This document shows, one piece after another, positions 22,102-29,993 of a stretch of 33,271 nt of DNA. Below the pieces are notes generated by a model. The model worked only from the letters and a program-made list of their open reading frames with translations. It had not been told where the DNA came from and ran no database searches. How positions within the stretch are numbered: position 1 is the stretch's first letter; each line of letters starts with the position of its first letter. The stretch comes from a virus. Both the position numbers and the translations under genes were made by a program. The DNA is taken from IMG/VR virus record IMGVR_UViG_3300021956_000049, positions 1 to 33,271 of that record; one strand, 5' to 3'.

Positions 22102-22477
22102 AAAACTAATTGCCTCTGCGCTCCAGGGGGATTTGACAGAGACTAAAACCAAGATGCTTGATGCCACCATAAAGCTCATCCTTGGTGACATGGGGCAACA
22201 TTACTTCAAAATGTGGCAGGCAGAAGGCCCTGGAATCATGGTTTTTCAGCCGGAGAATAAAGATCGTTCGATGTTTTTTATGACCTTAAAAGAACTTCAT
22301 GCGGCGCAAGAAAGTTGTGAACAAGAAAACAATGGTGATATTGCGGAATCCTTTAGGCGCATTTTGTCGGCAGCGCAAAAAATCAACCCAGAAGAAAAGG
22401 CTGGGTATCTTATTAACGACCATGACGGCATGCGTTATCTTGAAATTGATTATTGCCAAGTAAGTGAAACCAAATGA
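22088..22477 (+). CDS. Unknown protein (129 aa) of the early operon
   Basis: It starts MNRREKLIASALQGDLTET, with GQHYFKMWQAEGPGIMVF, then a charged helical part (FMTLKELHAAQESCEQEN) and YLEIDYCQVSETK at the end. No family recognised. Overlaps on both sides (14 bases upstream, ATGA downstream) suggest coupled translation with the Dam-like gene. Function unknown. Confidence 0.65.
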   Translation: MNRREKLIASALQGDLTETKTKMLDATIKLILGDMGQHYFKMWQAEGPGIMVFQPENKDRSMFFMTLKELHAAQESCEQENNGDIAESFRRILSAAQKINPEEKAGYLINDHDGMRYLEIDYCQVSETK

Positions 22478-23067
22478 CATCATATAGAAAAAAGAAGTTT
22501 ACAGAAGAGTTTGAATGGATTAGCGGAGAAGACTTTGTCAACTCCGCTCATTTATTAATGGGTGGAATTGATTTGGATCCAGCAAGCTCTCATGCTGCCA
22601 ATCAATATGTTGGAGCCGATAAGTATTACACACCAGAAGATGACGGCTTGAACGAACAAGACTGGTTTGGAAATGTTTATTTGTTTCCACCTAGCTACAC
22701 ATACTATTGGGATATGAAGTCCCAGCGTTGGAAACGAACCAAAGGCATGGCGCACACATTGGTATCAGGCCATGCTCTTTGGTGGCGGACACTGAAACGC
22801 AAGTGGTTGTCCGGTGAAGTGCGACAAGGCTTGTATTTCAGCAACAGTCCCGACATGGTACGGTATTGCCAAGACATCTTTGATTTTCCTGTCTGCTTTT
22901 TAAAAAACACGCCCATGCTTCGGCGTCATTATTTTGCAGATGGTAAGATCATGCCCAAAAATACTTGCACTTCTTTTATCGTTTACCTCCAGCCAAGCGA
23001 TGGAGCCGAGGACTACACCCAAAACTTTTTTGACATTTATTCAGAAAAAGGTCGGATCATTGCTTGA
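22474..23067 (+). CDS. Phage Dam-like (N6-adenine methyltransferase family) protein, altered catalytic motif
   Basis: A 197-aa protein. EWISGEDFVNSAHLLMGGI leads to DLDPASSHAANQYVGADKY, YTPEDDGLNEQDWFG and NVYLFPPSYTYY, the same order as phage Dam-type enzymes (LDxxAs...YFTxexDGLxxxW...vwxNPPY). In those, (D/N)PP(Y/F/W) holds the target adenine; here the residues at 71-74 read FPPS, which lacks both the Asn/Asp and the aromatic residue. The C-terminal part is unusual too (ALWWRTLKRKWLSGEVRQG, YFSNSPDMVRYCQDIFDFP). It may be inactive as a methyltransferase, or a variant branch. It overlaps the preceding gene in ATGA. Confidence 0.7.
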   Translation: MTSYRKKKFTEEFEWISGEDFVNSAHLLMGGIDLDPASSHAANQYVGADKYYTPEDDGLNEQDWFGNVYLFPPSYTYYWDMKSQRWKRTKGMAHTLVSGHALWWRTLKRKWLSGEVRQGLYFSNSPDMVRYCQDIFDFPVCFLKNTPMLRRHYFADGKIMPKNTCTSFIVYLQPSDGAEDYTQNFFDIYSEKGRIIA

Positions 23068-23103
23068 TTTTTCTGTAGACTGCTTGTCGAGTCCATCAAT
23101 TCT

Positions 23104-23691
23104 ATGAGCGTTCTTGCCGACTGGGAAATCAAAAAACTTGCTGAAGAAAACGGCATGATTTCGCCTTTTGTTGATCGATTGGTCAACAAAGAGAATGGAC
23201 GCAGGCTACTGAGTTATGGACTCAGCTCTTATGGGTATGATATTCGTTTATCACCCAAGCAGTGCCTTGTATTTGGCAAAATTCAGTCCGGTGACTGTGA
23301 TCCTAAAGATTTTGATGAGACAATCTTAAAACCAGCCGACTTACTAGAAGATGAAAAAGGCGAATATTTTCTTTTGCCGCCTTATGGCTACTGTCTTGGT
23401 GTGGCAATGGAGCACATCAAACTTCCCAGAGATGTTACTGTCGTTGCTGTAGGCAAATCTACGTATGCCCGATCGGGAATATTGGTAAATATTACGCCAG
23501 CAGAAGCAGCTTGGGAAGGCTATCTAACTCTGGAGATTAGCAACTGCACCGGCCTGTTTAACAGGGTTTATGCTAACGAAGGTATTACACAACTTCTTTT
23601 TTATCGCGGCAAGCCTTGCGAAATAAGCTATCAAGATCGCAAAGGCAAATACCAGAATCAACCATATGAAGTTGTGTATAGCCAGGTTTAA
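23104..23691 (+). CDS. dcd: dCTP deaminase
   Basis: A 195-aa protein of the dCTP deaminase/dUTPase fold. VGKSTYARSGILVNITPAE at 117-135 contains the nucleotide-binding Ser119 and Arg123; WEGYLTLEISN holds Glu144, matching the catalytic Glu of the E. coli enzyme; GITQLLFYRG near 160-169 holds the conserved Gln. It makes dUTP from dCTP, feeding dTTP synthesis and lowering dCTP in a host with different base needs. Cyanophages often carry nucleotide genes. Its length is close to the E. coli enzyme (193 aa). It is last in the early operon and convergent with a minus-strand gene. No dUTPase or thymidylate synthase is seen in the window. Confidence 0.93.
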   Translation: MSVLADWEIKKLAEENGMISPFVDRLVNKENGRRLLSYGLSSYGYDIRLSPKQCLVFGKIQSGDCDPKDFDETILKPADLLEDEKGEYFLLPPYGYCLGVAMEHIKLPRDVTVVAVGKSTYARSGILVNITPAEAAWEGYLTLEISNCTGLFNRVYANEGITQLLFYRGKPCEISYQDRKGKYQNQPYEVVYSQV

Positions 23692-24072
23692 CTACGCAAA
23701 GCCATAGAAAGTGCCACTACTGCGTCCAGGTTTTCGTGCGTAGTTGACACCACCAGCTTCTCCTACTCGATCCCCAAGGTTTGGAAAAGTGACCCCCTTG
23801 ATGGTTGCTTCCGACCTTGGGGTTTTTCCGTTAAGCGTTGTGTCTGTCAACATACGCGATTGACGGAACTTTCCAGCACTTCTAGATGCCCGAAGAAATT
23901 TAGCTACTCGATCCTGCGGTTCATTAACACTTTCAGCCGCTTGCCTTGAGTCTGCATCAACACGTCTTAAGTCTGTGTCATATGCTTGCTCGGGCCGCAG
24001 ATCCGAAACCTCGGCGCCAGATGTACCAGCGTCATTGCGAGGATCGTAAGTAGAATCAAAAAATCTTGCCAT
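23692..24072 (-). CDS. Small virion-type protein (126 aa)
   Basis: From the ATG at 24072 it starts MARFFDSTYDPRNDAGTSG. It is polar, Arg/Asp/Ser-rich (DTDLRRVDADSRQAAESVN, FLRASRSAGKFRQSRML) and ends YARKPGRSSGTFYGFA. A TATAAT box on the minus strand at 24079-24084 is only about 7 bases from the ATG, so its use is unclear. It abuts the dCTP deaminase stop to stop. Likely a small internal or tail protein by composition; not proven. Confidence 0.6.
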   Translation of the reverse strand: MARFFDSTYDPRNDAGTSGAEVSDLRPEQAYDTDLRRVDADSRQAAESVNEPQDRVAKFLRASRSAGKFRQSRMLTDTTLNGKTPRSEATIKGVTFPNLGDRVGEAGGVNYARKPGRSSGTFYGFA

Positions 24073-24113
24073 GATAACATTATAGAAAGAGTAAATCAAG
24101 CCAGGTAATAACC

Positions 24114-24455
24114 ATGCATGGCGCTGCAGGGTTTTTAGATAGCTTTGTTCAAGATGAGTTGGGGTGTCGGTGTGTTACTCCTGACACGTTTGGTGCGCCG
24201 CTCGACAACGAAGAAAATGACGTACCATTGTATGATCAATACAATCGCGGCTTAACGTTATGCGAGCAGGACCTGGAACGGAATCCACTAAATCTCGAGG
24301 GGCAACGTCCTGGAATGACGGGTTATATCCCATCAATGGAGCAGGGCTTACAGATAGGAGCATCACCCAAACCCAAGGCGTTAGTGCTGGACCTGGAGGG
24401 ACCCAACGAGGAGATGCTGGAGCAGTCCCGCAAACGTCGTGGTTTACTGCGATAG
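24114..24455 (+). CDS. Small acidic protein (113 aa), unknown
   Basis: It starts MHGAAGFLDSFVQDELGCR, continues DNEENDVPLYDQYNRGLTL and ends with an acidic helix and basic tip (NEEMLEQSRKRRGLLR). Codon use is protein-like to its end. A CCAGGTAA lies before the ATG as a possible ribosome site. It runs over the upstream part of the DUF3310 frame, which is in another frame, and supports a later start for that gene. Function unknown. Confidence 0.55.
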   Translation: MHGAAGFLDSFVQDELGCRCVTPDTFGAPLDNEENDVPLYDQYNRGLTLCEQDLERNPLNLEGQRPGMTGYIPSMEQGLQIGASPKPKALVLDLEGPNEEMLEQSRKRRGLLR

Positions 24456-24520
24456 AAGAAGACACTGAATGCCCTGGTGGAGTATGCCCAGTACCCTGGG
24501 CCACACAAGAAACTTCTCCT

Positions 24521-24751
24521 GTGGTCCAAGAGGATGTAGTCAATCATCCCGCGCATTACACGGAAGGTGGTATTGAAACAATTGATGCTATTGAAGCTGC
24601 TTTAACCAACGAAGAATTCCGTGGTTACTGCAAAGGTAATTGCATCAAATATATTTGGAGGGAACGCCACAAGGGCGGTACCGAATCACTGAAAAAAGCT
24701 CAGTGGTATTTAGATCGTCTTATTGCTCTTGACGAAAGTCAGAACGGCTGA
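24521..24751 (+). CDS. DUF3310 (T7 gp1.7-like) protein
   Basis: The protein has the DUF3310 signature: VVNHPAHYTEGGIETIDAI then FRGYCKGNCIKYIWRERHK and ESLKKAQWYLDRLI. In phage T7 the related gp1.7 is a nucleotide kinase, but most DUF3310 proteins are uncharacterised. From the GTG at 24521 it is 76 aa, close to the core domain. The frame is open back to an ATG at 24260; that longer form would overlap the preceding gene by 196 bases, and its extra N-terminal sequence looks like a shadow. The segment from 24456 (IEEDTECPGGVCPVPW) is plausible protein, so the true start remains open. Confidence 0.75.
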   Translation: MVQEDVVNHPAHYTEGGIETIDAIEAALTNEEFRGYCKGNCIKYIWRERHKGGTESLKKAQWYLDRLIALDESQNG

Positions 24752-25047
24752 CACTCTTCTTCATCTTCACCATCGTCCTCGTCGTCGTATACGCATGCGG
24801 CGGCGAGTTCTTCTAGTTCAATATCGGTGGGAATATCAAAGTCAAGTTCGATATTTTCTGATGCCATGATCTCTTTAACTGCGTACCACTCCATCAGGCG
24901 TTGGTGGTACAAGTTCAAGAGTGCTGCGTACAACTGCTCCCAAGTCATCTCTTGGGCGTGCAACTCTGCTTTGCGCATAGAGAATTGAAGCTCTAAAGGA
25001 AGCTCAAACTCCCGTGGCTCAACTGAACGCTCCATGCCGCTTTGCAT
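24739..25047 (-). CDS. nblA: NblA-like phycobilisome degradation protein
   Basis: Residues 15-66 match the NblA plan: ELPLELQFSMRKAELHAQE, MTWEQLYAALLNLYHQRLM and a final helix (EWYAVKEIMASE), two antiparallel helices as in the 54-65-aa host proteins (consensus LxLEQxFxxR...MSxEQ...LL). NblA binds phycobilisomes and the Clp chaperone and triggers their breakdown; phage copies are known from Microcystis and other freshwater cyanophages. This one has an extra acidic tail of about 35 residues (LEELAAACVYDDEDDGEDE) ending ECQPF, absent in the usual proteins. M5 at 25035 is another possible start. It ends against the DUF3310 stop with 13 bases of overlap (convergent). Confidence 0.78.
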   Translation of the reverse strand: MQSGMERSVEPREFELPLELQFSMRKAELHAQEMTWEQLYAALLNLYHQRLMEWYAVKEIMASENIELDFDIPTDIELEELAAACVYDDEDDGEDEEECQPF

Positions 25048-25071
25048 GTTTGTAATGCAACTATTCTAATT

Positions 25072-25746
25072 CTACTTGTCAAAGACAGTATTAAAGTCGT
25101 TTTCCGGGTAGTTTTCTGGCGGGTATTCCTCCCACCTATTGTCAGCTACTTTAAATTCATTGGCAAACCTAGAAAGCACATAAGGGTTGATGCGTTCTTC
25201 CAGGTTTTTAATTGCTTGAATTTCGTAGGGTGCTCCAGCATAGATCCTGAATGCTGTGAGAAGAATTTCAGATGCAGGTGGTGTCAGTTCTCCGGAGTCT
25301 TGCAGCAATAAACTAATTTCTTCCCTGCGCCGGTCAAGAAGGTTTCCAATTACGTTATGATCTACATCAAAAACCCACCGCGACATCTCTGCCGTAATTT
25401 CTGGCAGGTCGTCGGTTTCCAGGTTATCAACAATACTGCTGTAGAAAAAAGACTCCCATCCAATTGAATGGATAAACGAAATCAACGCCTGCCGTACCGA
25501 GTGCGTCAACACAATATTTAATTTTGTTAGCTGCGTATCAATTACATCAACTTCGTGGAACAAATATTCCAGCGCTTTTTCTTTACTGCAAAGTTGACCA
25601 CGCTTTACAGGTGAACCATCGGGATAGAACTGTGTTCCATAACCAATGGTATATGGTTCCCCACCTGTAAATGGATCTGGATAAGCCTTCTCGTTGAACC
25701 CCGAATACTTACAGATTAAATTAATTGAATCAGTGTAATCAGTCAT
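25072..25746 (-). CDS. Lysozyme-fold protein (GH24-like) without the catalytic Glu
   Basis: From the ATG at 25746 the protein is 224 aa and starts MTDYTDSINLICKYSGFNE. KAYPDPFTGGEPYTIGYGT matches the T4 lysozyme active-site strand: Asp20 and Thr26 of T4 align with Asp in YPDP and Thr in YTIGYG. T4 Glu11 (in the DEG block) aligns with Ser in KYSG. The rest keeps the lysozyme shape (KEKALEYLFHEVDVIDTQL, RQALISFIHSIGWESFF). So it may bind peptidoglycan or be a tail-associated, inactive relative, unless another residue acts as acid. A longer start at 25779 is less likely. Confidence 0.75.
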   Translation of the reverse strand: MTDYTDSINLICKYSGFNEKAYPDPFTGGEPYTIGYGTQFYPDGSPVKRGQLCSKEKALEYLFHEVDVIDTQLTKLNIVLTHSVRQALISFIHSIGWESFFYSSIVDNLETDDLPEITAEMSRWVFDVDHNVIGNLLDRRREEISLLLQDSGELTPPASEILLTAFRIYAGAPYEIQAIKNLEERINPYVLSRFANEFKVADNRWEEYPPENYPENDFNTVFDK

Positions 25747-25779
25747 AGGGGCAACAAGCGTTACCCCCAATATACACAA

Positions 25780-25908
25780 TTATTTTTTGCCTTGTCCTCG
25801 ATAAGCCTTTCTGCCTTTGCGGCGAGGGCGACTATTAATGCCGTGGCCAATAGAAGTTGTCTTGGGCTTGGACTCAACGTGAACAGAAGTTGACTTTGGT
25901 TTTGCCAT
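25780..25908 (-). CDS. Small basic peptide (42 aa)
   Basis: Read from ATG at 25908 it gives MAKPKSTSVHVESKPKTTS then IGHGINSRPRRKGRKAYRG and QGKK. Arg/Lys-rich with Gly turns, it resembles DNA- or RNA-binding peptides of phage particles. It lies between the lysozyme-like gene and the 95-aa gene, in the same direction, with short spacers. No family recognised. Confidence 0.65.
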   Translation of the reverse strand: MAKPKSTSVHVESKPKTTSIGHGINSRPRRKGRKAYRGQGKK

Positions 25909-25913
25909 TGTAG

Positions 25914-26201
25914 TTACCAGTTGTAGTTACAAGCCCACCACCCCGGAGTAAGTTTGTTTTTCTTATCCGAGCAGTTGTGGCGGGCCTTAAAGTTAGCACG
26001 CCTTCCTTCATCGTGGTGCTGGGTATAGTCTTCGTAACCCCTGGCACCAAAGCGTACAATCGCCTCCTTGCCGTTGTCGCAAGCCTTGACCACGTACTTG
26101 TGCTTGTCCCCCGCAGGAGCCCTCTGAGGCTTGTTACAGGCCATTTTATCTTTCTGATACCTGCGGGAGGCTTTGGCTGCCTGCTTGCGTTTATCTGCCA
26201 C
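25914..26201 (-). CDS. Small basic Cys-containing protein (95 aa)
   Basis: It opens with GTG at 26201, overlapping the TAG of the large virion gene (TAGTG), starts MADKRKQAAKASRRYQKDK and continues MACNKPQRAPAGDKHKYVV. The core KACDNGKEAIVRFGARGYE, HDEGRRANFKARHNCSDKK and GWWACNYNW recalls a small protein seen in several phages and large algal viruses, where the blocks IRFG and RRxNFxARHxC recur; this is from memory. Four Cys and two His may bind zinc. Likely a virion component. Confidence 0.65.
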   Translation of the reverse strand: MADKRKQAAKASRRYQKDKMACNKPQRAPAGDKHKYVVKACDNGKEAIVRFGARGYEDYTQHHDEGRRANFKARHNCSDKKNKLTPGWWACNYNW

Positions 26202-29200
26202 TAGAAAGAACCAAAGAAAGAACTAGAGAACGGATCTGATAAATCAGTACTTTTACTTTTGCCTGCCGTAGGCGACAAGTTTAAGCGTGATTTAAATTCA
26301 GCAAGAATGTCACTGCCTCTTTTAATTTTAACCGGAGAACTTTCTTCTTCTTCTTGCAGGGATGCATCTTCTTCATCTGGGAAAAAAGAAAAATATTTGC
26401 TCTTTGGTTTTGCGGCTGTGGCTGTTGAGGTCTTTGCCGGTTGTGTTGTTTTATCTGTTTCTTCGCCAAACGAAGATAAGTTCTCAAGTTGTCCCAGGTC
26501 GGAAAACGGATCACCTGTCGGTTTGAACTTGTACGTTTCAGCCAGTGACTTTTTGCTGAATGCGGCCTGGTAAATGTCTTTATCTTCCTCGGTTACATCT
26601 GGCATGAACTCTTTGTAAAAATCATCCTGCGTCCCTTGGTACCCAGCAGATTTAAACCTGTTGTAAAGAGCGTCATCAACTTTTACAGCTTCTTCTCTTT
26701 TGTCAGAAGCACGTTGAATGTACTCAACACCCAAGAGTTCCTGTGTTGGAGTCTCACTTGCTTCATTCAGTTTTTTAATTTGCTCTCGAATAGAAATTGC
26801 ATCACTGCTTCGGATTGATTCCGAAATCATTTTCTTTAACTCAGTAAGATCCTCGGTATTTGGATCTAACCCGTAAAGTTTTAATACCTTTTCTGTTTGC
26901 TCTTTATTTTTTAGCGGATCTAAAGTGTTTACAAAATCGTCTGCAAACTTATCTGGATCAGCAAATTGACCAAATACAGTACCAATTGTTTTGTATTTAT
27001 CTGCAAGGTAGGGAGTTAAAACTTGTTTTAAATAAATTTGCGCAATTTTTGGGTTAAAAACATCCGGGGCAGAGTCGTAATTTTTAGTTTGCCCCAGGAC
27101 TTCGTAATGCAGTTTCGCAAAATCTTCTTTGTTGTTTATATCAAACCCATATAAATAAGCTTTGGCTTGCCAGTTAATATCATTGCCGTTATTGTCTTTT
27201 GTTGTTTCTCCTGCCTTTGCTTTTTCCCAAGTTGTTTCAATATCTTGTTTTTGTTTAACATATTCTTCGGGTACTTGATTGCCCCACTCTTTTTGAAACT
27301 GTTCACCAAGAAGAACAGGAGCGTCGTCTTTACCGCCAACGCCTTTGTTTAAATAATAACCAGCAGGATCAAAATAGTAATCTGCGTTAAACTTACTAGG
27401 CGAAAGGGCATCAAGTGCTTTCATCCAAGAAGCGGAGGCAGCTTGGGCAGCATTCCTCAGGCTAGTCAAACGGTCTTCTGTTTGAAAAATGTTTTGTTTG
27501 TCTTTGTCAACGTTAATGTAATCTCTAAACTCGCTAATAGACTTAGAAGCGTTAAAGCGTGGCAGCAAATAATCGTTAAAAAAGTCTTGAGTAAATTGAA
27601 TGTCTGCTTTTCTTTCTTCAGAAATAGAGGGATCGTCGAGGAAAGCTTTTCGTTTTGTTTCATAATCAAGCCATTCCTGTTTAGTTGTTTTTCTTTTATC
27701 TACTGGAATATAATCCTTGGGAAGATTAGATGGATTTACGGTGCGTTGAGCAAAAAGATTTCCTGGATCTTTTTTTAATGTTTCATAAGCATCATCGTAT
27801 TGTTTCCAGGATTTGATTTGTTCTGGCGTTACAAATCCATTATCCACATTCCGCTGGTACGCAGGAACATAATCATTTGGCACATCCAAGCCGCCAGAGT
27901 ATTTCTTTTCGATTTCATCAAAAAACCACTTTTCCCAGTTGTAAAGAATACCGTTATTGCTTCCAAATACTTTGCCGGTATCAAGGGACAGCCCCAGCTG
28001 CTCTCCCAAGTCTGCTTGTTTTTTTCCCGTCAAGCCTAAAATTCCACCGACACCAGACTCCTGAATCAAAGAGTTGGCAATATTTTCTCTCATCCCAAGA
28101 ATCTCTTGGCCAAACGACGTCCCAGACAGTAAATCAAACTTCTGTTCTTTCTGTTTGGCTTCAATTAAAGCTCGTCTTGAGTCCTCAAGAAACTGCTTTT
28201 GTAGTTCTCCGGCTTGTTCTGTTCTTTTCTTTTCAGCTTCTGTTGCTATTTGACTAAAAGCAACATCGTATTCAGATAGTTTTGTGTCTATGGTGCCGAT
28301 GTTTTTATCAGCTTGGATATCTGTAATTAATGCTTTGGCTCCAGGGTATTTATCTGAATCGAGTTTGTAGGCTTTTAAAAGCAGCTCACCAAACCCTGCT
28401 GCTGATTGAATATCAGGACGACCGCCTGTTGCGTCTTTAACTGCTTCATATAGTTTCGCCCAAGGTTTTTTGTCTTCCCCTGGGAATCGCTCGGCATATA
28501 GAATCTCTGACTTAGCTGTTTTCCATTTATCTTGTAAATCCTTGTTGCCGTTAACTAAATTCTCATACTGTGAAATAACATCCTTTAATTCATATCCTTC
28601 ACCAGCTTGCTTCAAGCCAAGGATATCACCTGCGAGTTTGTCACGTTCAAATTGACGTGCGGCATCTGTTTTACCAGGGACTGTCTCTTCTACCTTTTCG
28701 TAATCAAACCCGTCTGTTGGCGCTTGTGGTTTAAAGCCTGGATCGCGTGCACCACGTTTCTTTGCTTCATTTTGACCAACGTTGCTGTAGTGCCAAAAGG
28801 AGTAAGCTTCGTAGTTTGGGTACCTGCCCAACAGGTCAAGATCACCTTCTTTGACTGCATTTTCCCATGCTGTCTTTGTGTTTTCTCCAATAGAAGTTGA
28901 TCCATAGTATTCAGGATCAAAGCGAATTGTGTTTTCAAAACCTTCAAACGGAACCTTAGCCCCTGTTTTGATATCCCAAGGCGATACAACCTCCGTCTTG
29001 TAAAAAGAATCAAAAGCAGACTTGGCATTTTCTTTGACTGTTTTATCTACATTGGTATCTTCTATTAATTTTTTATATGTTAAATAATTTCCAGGCTCAG
29101 CAACTTTAGCGTATCCGCTTATTTTGTTGTACAGATTGTTTGTTTTTTCTGCTTCTTCATTTCTTTTTCTATTGACATCATTGTCTTGACGCGCTATCAG

Positions 29201-29494
29201 TTGTGCTGTTTTTAAATCATTTTCTGGATCCCAGGGCCTTGGATTTGGTATGCCAGCGGCATTCAATGCATTGATGATGTCTTGGTAGTTACCGTTAACA
29301 TCAACTGTTGCTGTCCTGTCTTCAAAAACAGGAACCATTGTATATGTTTGTTGGCCTTTAACTGCAGGGCCTAAAACCTGCTTGTAGCCAACAGGTACAT
29401 TTCGTGTGATAGATACTGTATTTAAAACAGGATGATCTTGTTTTTCATATTGAATGTTCCATCGCTTTGTAGTTAAGTCATATGAAATAGGCAT
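26201..29494 (-). CDS. Very large virion-type protein (1097 aa)
   Basis: It starts MPISYDLTTKRWNIQYEKQ. The body is charged and helix-rich without membrane segments, with long Lys/Glu/Gln stretches (KKRTEQAGELQKQFLEDSR). Two places carry the module also seen at 6782-7270: YEAYSFWHYSNVGQNEAKK near residue 228 and KEDFAKLHYEVLGQTKNYD near residue 800, each following a Tyr/Pro/Gly-rich lead (FDPEYYGS, FNADYYFDPAGYY). The C-terminus is Ser/Lys-rich (TAGKSKSTDLSDPFSSSFF). Size and content would suit an internal virion or tail component that enters the host. Tape-measure identity is unlikely, because there are no hydrophobic repeats. Confidence 0.65.
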   Translation of the reverse strand: MPISYDLTTKRWNIQYEKQDHPVLNTVSITRNVPVGYKQVLGPAVKGQQTYTMVPVFEDRTATVDVNGNYQDIINALNAAGIPNPRPWDPENDLKTAQLIARQDNDVNRKRNEEAEKTNNLYNKISGYAKVAEPGNYLTYKKLIEDTNVDKTVKENAKSAFDSFYKTEVVSPWDIKTGAKVPFEGFENTIRFDPEYYGSTSIGENTKTAWENAVKEGDLDLLGRYPNYEAYSFWHYSNVGQNEAKKRGARDPGFKPQAPTDGFDYEKVEETVPGKTDAARQFERDKLAGDILGLKQAGEGYELKDVISQYENLVNGNKDLQDKWKTAKSEILYAERFPGEDKKPWAKLYEAVKDATGGRPDIQSAAGFGELLLKAYKLDSDKYPGAKALITDIQADKNIGTIDTKLSEYDVAFSQIATEAEKKRTEQAGELQKQFLEDSRRALIEAKQKEQKFDLLSGTSFGQEILGMRENIANSLIQESGVGGILGLTGKKQADLGEQLGLSLDTGKVFGSNNGILYNWEKWFFDEIEKKYSGGLDVPNDYVPAYQRNVDNGFVTPEQIKSWKQYDDAYETLKKDPGNLFAQRTVNPSNLPKDYIPVDKRKTTKQEWLDYETKRKAFLDDPSISEERKADIQFTQDFFNDYLLPRFNASKSISEFRDYINVDKDKQNIFQTEDRLTSLRNAAQAASASWMKALDALSPSKFNADYYFDPAGYYLNKGVGGKDDAPVLLGEQFQKEWGNQVPEEYVKQKQDIETTWEKAKAGETTKDNNGNDINWQAKAYLYGFDINNKEDFAKLHYEVLGQTKNYDSAPDVFNPKIAQIYLKQVLTPYLADKYKTIGTVFGQFADPDKFADDFVNTLDPLKNKEQTEKVLKLYGLDPNTEDLTELKKMISESIRSSDAISIREQIKKLNEASETPTQELLGVEYIQRASDKREEAVKVDDALYNRFKSAGYQGTQDDFYKEFMPDVTEEDKDIYQAAFSKKSLAETYKFKPTGDPFSDLGQLENLSSFGEETDKTTQPAKTSTATAAKPKSKYFSFFPDEEDASLQEEEESSPVKIKRGSDILAEFKSRLNLSPTAGKSKSTDLSDPFSSSFFGSF

Positions 29495-29495
29495 A

Positions 29496-29858
29496 TCAAA
29501 CTGCTTCTTGTAAGGTGTTTACGGTATAAACAAAAACATCAAGAGGTTCTTGTTTGGTCCAAGAGTTTATTCTATCCATCTTAGCTTGTGTAAAAAACTC
29601 TTGTCTCTCAAACCATTCCTGCACTCTTTCACTGGCTTTGGAAGCATTGCAACGTCTGCAGGCTGGCACCAGGTTTGTTCTGTTACTTGAACCAGATTTA
29701 AAGCGTGGGACCACGTGGTCCAGGGATGTAGCAGGTGCTTCACAATAAGCACATTTGGACTCCCAAGCGTCGTATATTGCTTGTCTATAACGTTTCTTGG
29801 CTAGTTTTGGAGTTAGTTCAATGAGCAGGGCGAGAGGTTCTTGCTCGCTGTTGAACAT
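29496..29858 (-). CDS. HNH endonuclease
   Basis: A 120-aa classical HNH enzyme: CAYCEAPATSLDHVVPRFK near residues 36-54 has the first zinc pair and the metal-binding His in LDHVVPR; SSNRTNLVPACRRCNASK near 57-74 has the Asn and the second zinc pair. Flanking helices carry charge. It ends one base before the large virion gene starts, in the same direction. As a free-standing nuclease it may be a homing enzyme; in other tailed phages an HNH protein next to virion genes helps DNA packaging, but no terminase is seen here. Confidence 0.9.
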   Translation of the reverse strand: MFNSEQEPLALLIELTPKLAKKRYRQAIYDAWESKCAYCEAPATSLDHVVPRFKSGSSNRTNLVPACRRCNASKASERVQEWFERQEFFTQAKMDRINSWTKQEPLDVFVYTVNTLQEAV

Positions 29859-29940
29859 ACTATTAGCAGCCGTTAACTAATTTTAAATCGGCCTTACATA
29901 GGGCAAGATAAGCAAAGAGATAAAATTTTGCTTAAATCTC

Positions 29941-29969
29941 TTGACAAGCTCTTGCCGTCCTGTAAGTTA
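29941..29969 (+). promoter_or_regulatory. Sigma70-like promoter of the small HTH gene
   Basis: A perfect TTGACA at 29941-29946 is followed at 16-bp spacing by TAAGTT, a weak -10 (TATAAT, three matches). A hairpin AGAGAT/ATCTCT covers the -35 (29916-29941). The start codon at 29994 is about 25 bases farther on. With the terminator at 30232 this makes a stand-alone transcription unit. Confidence 0.5.
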
Positions 29970-29993
29970 CGTGAGTACAAGACTTCTCTAGTC

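Noticed and set aside
26201-29494. Tape-measure protein
   Set aside because: Length fits, but there are no long hydrophobic segments or regular heptad repeats, and shared surface-type modules point elsewhere.
29928-29993. N-terminal extension of the small HTH protein
   Set aside because: It overlaps the TTGACA promoter, starts with a rare codon, and the HTH domain is complete from the ATG at 29994.
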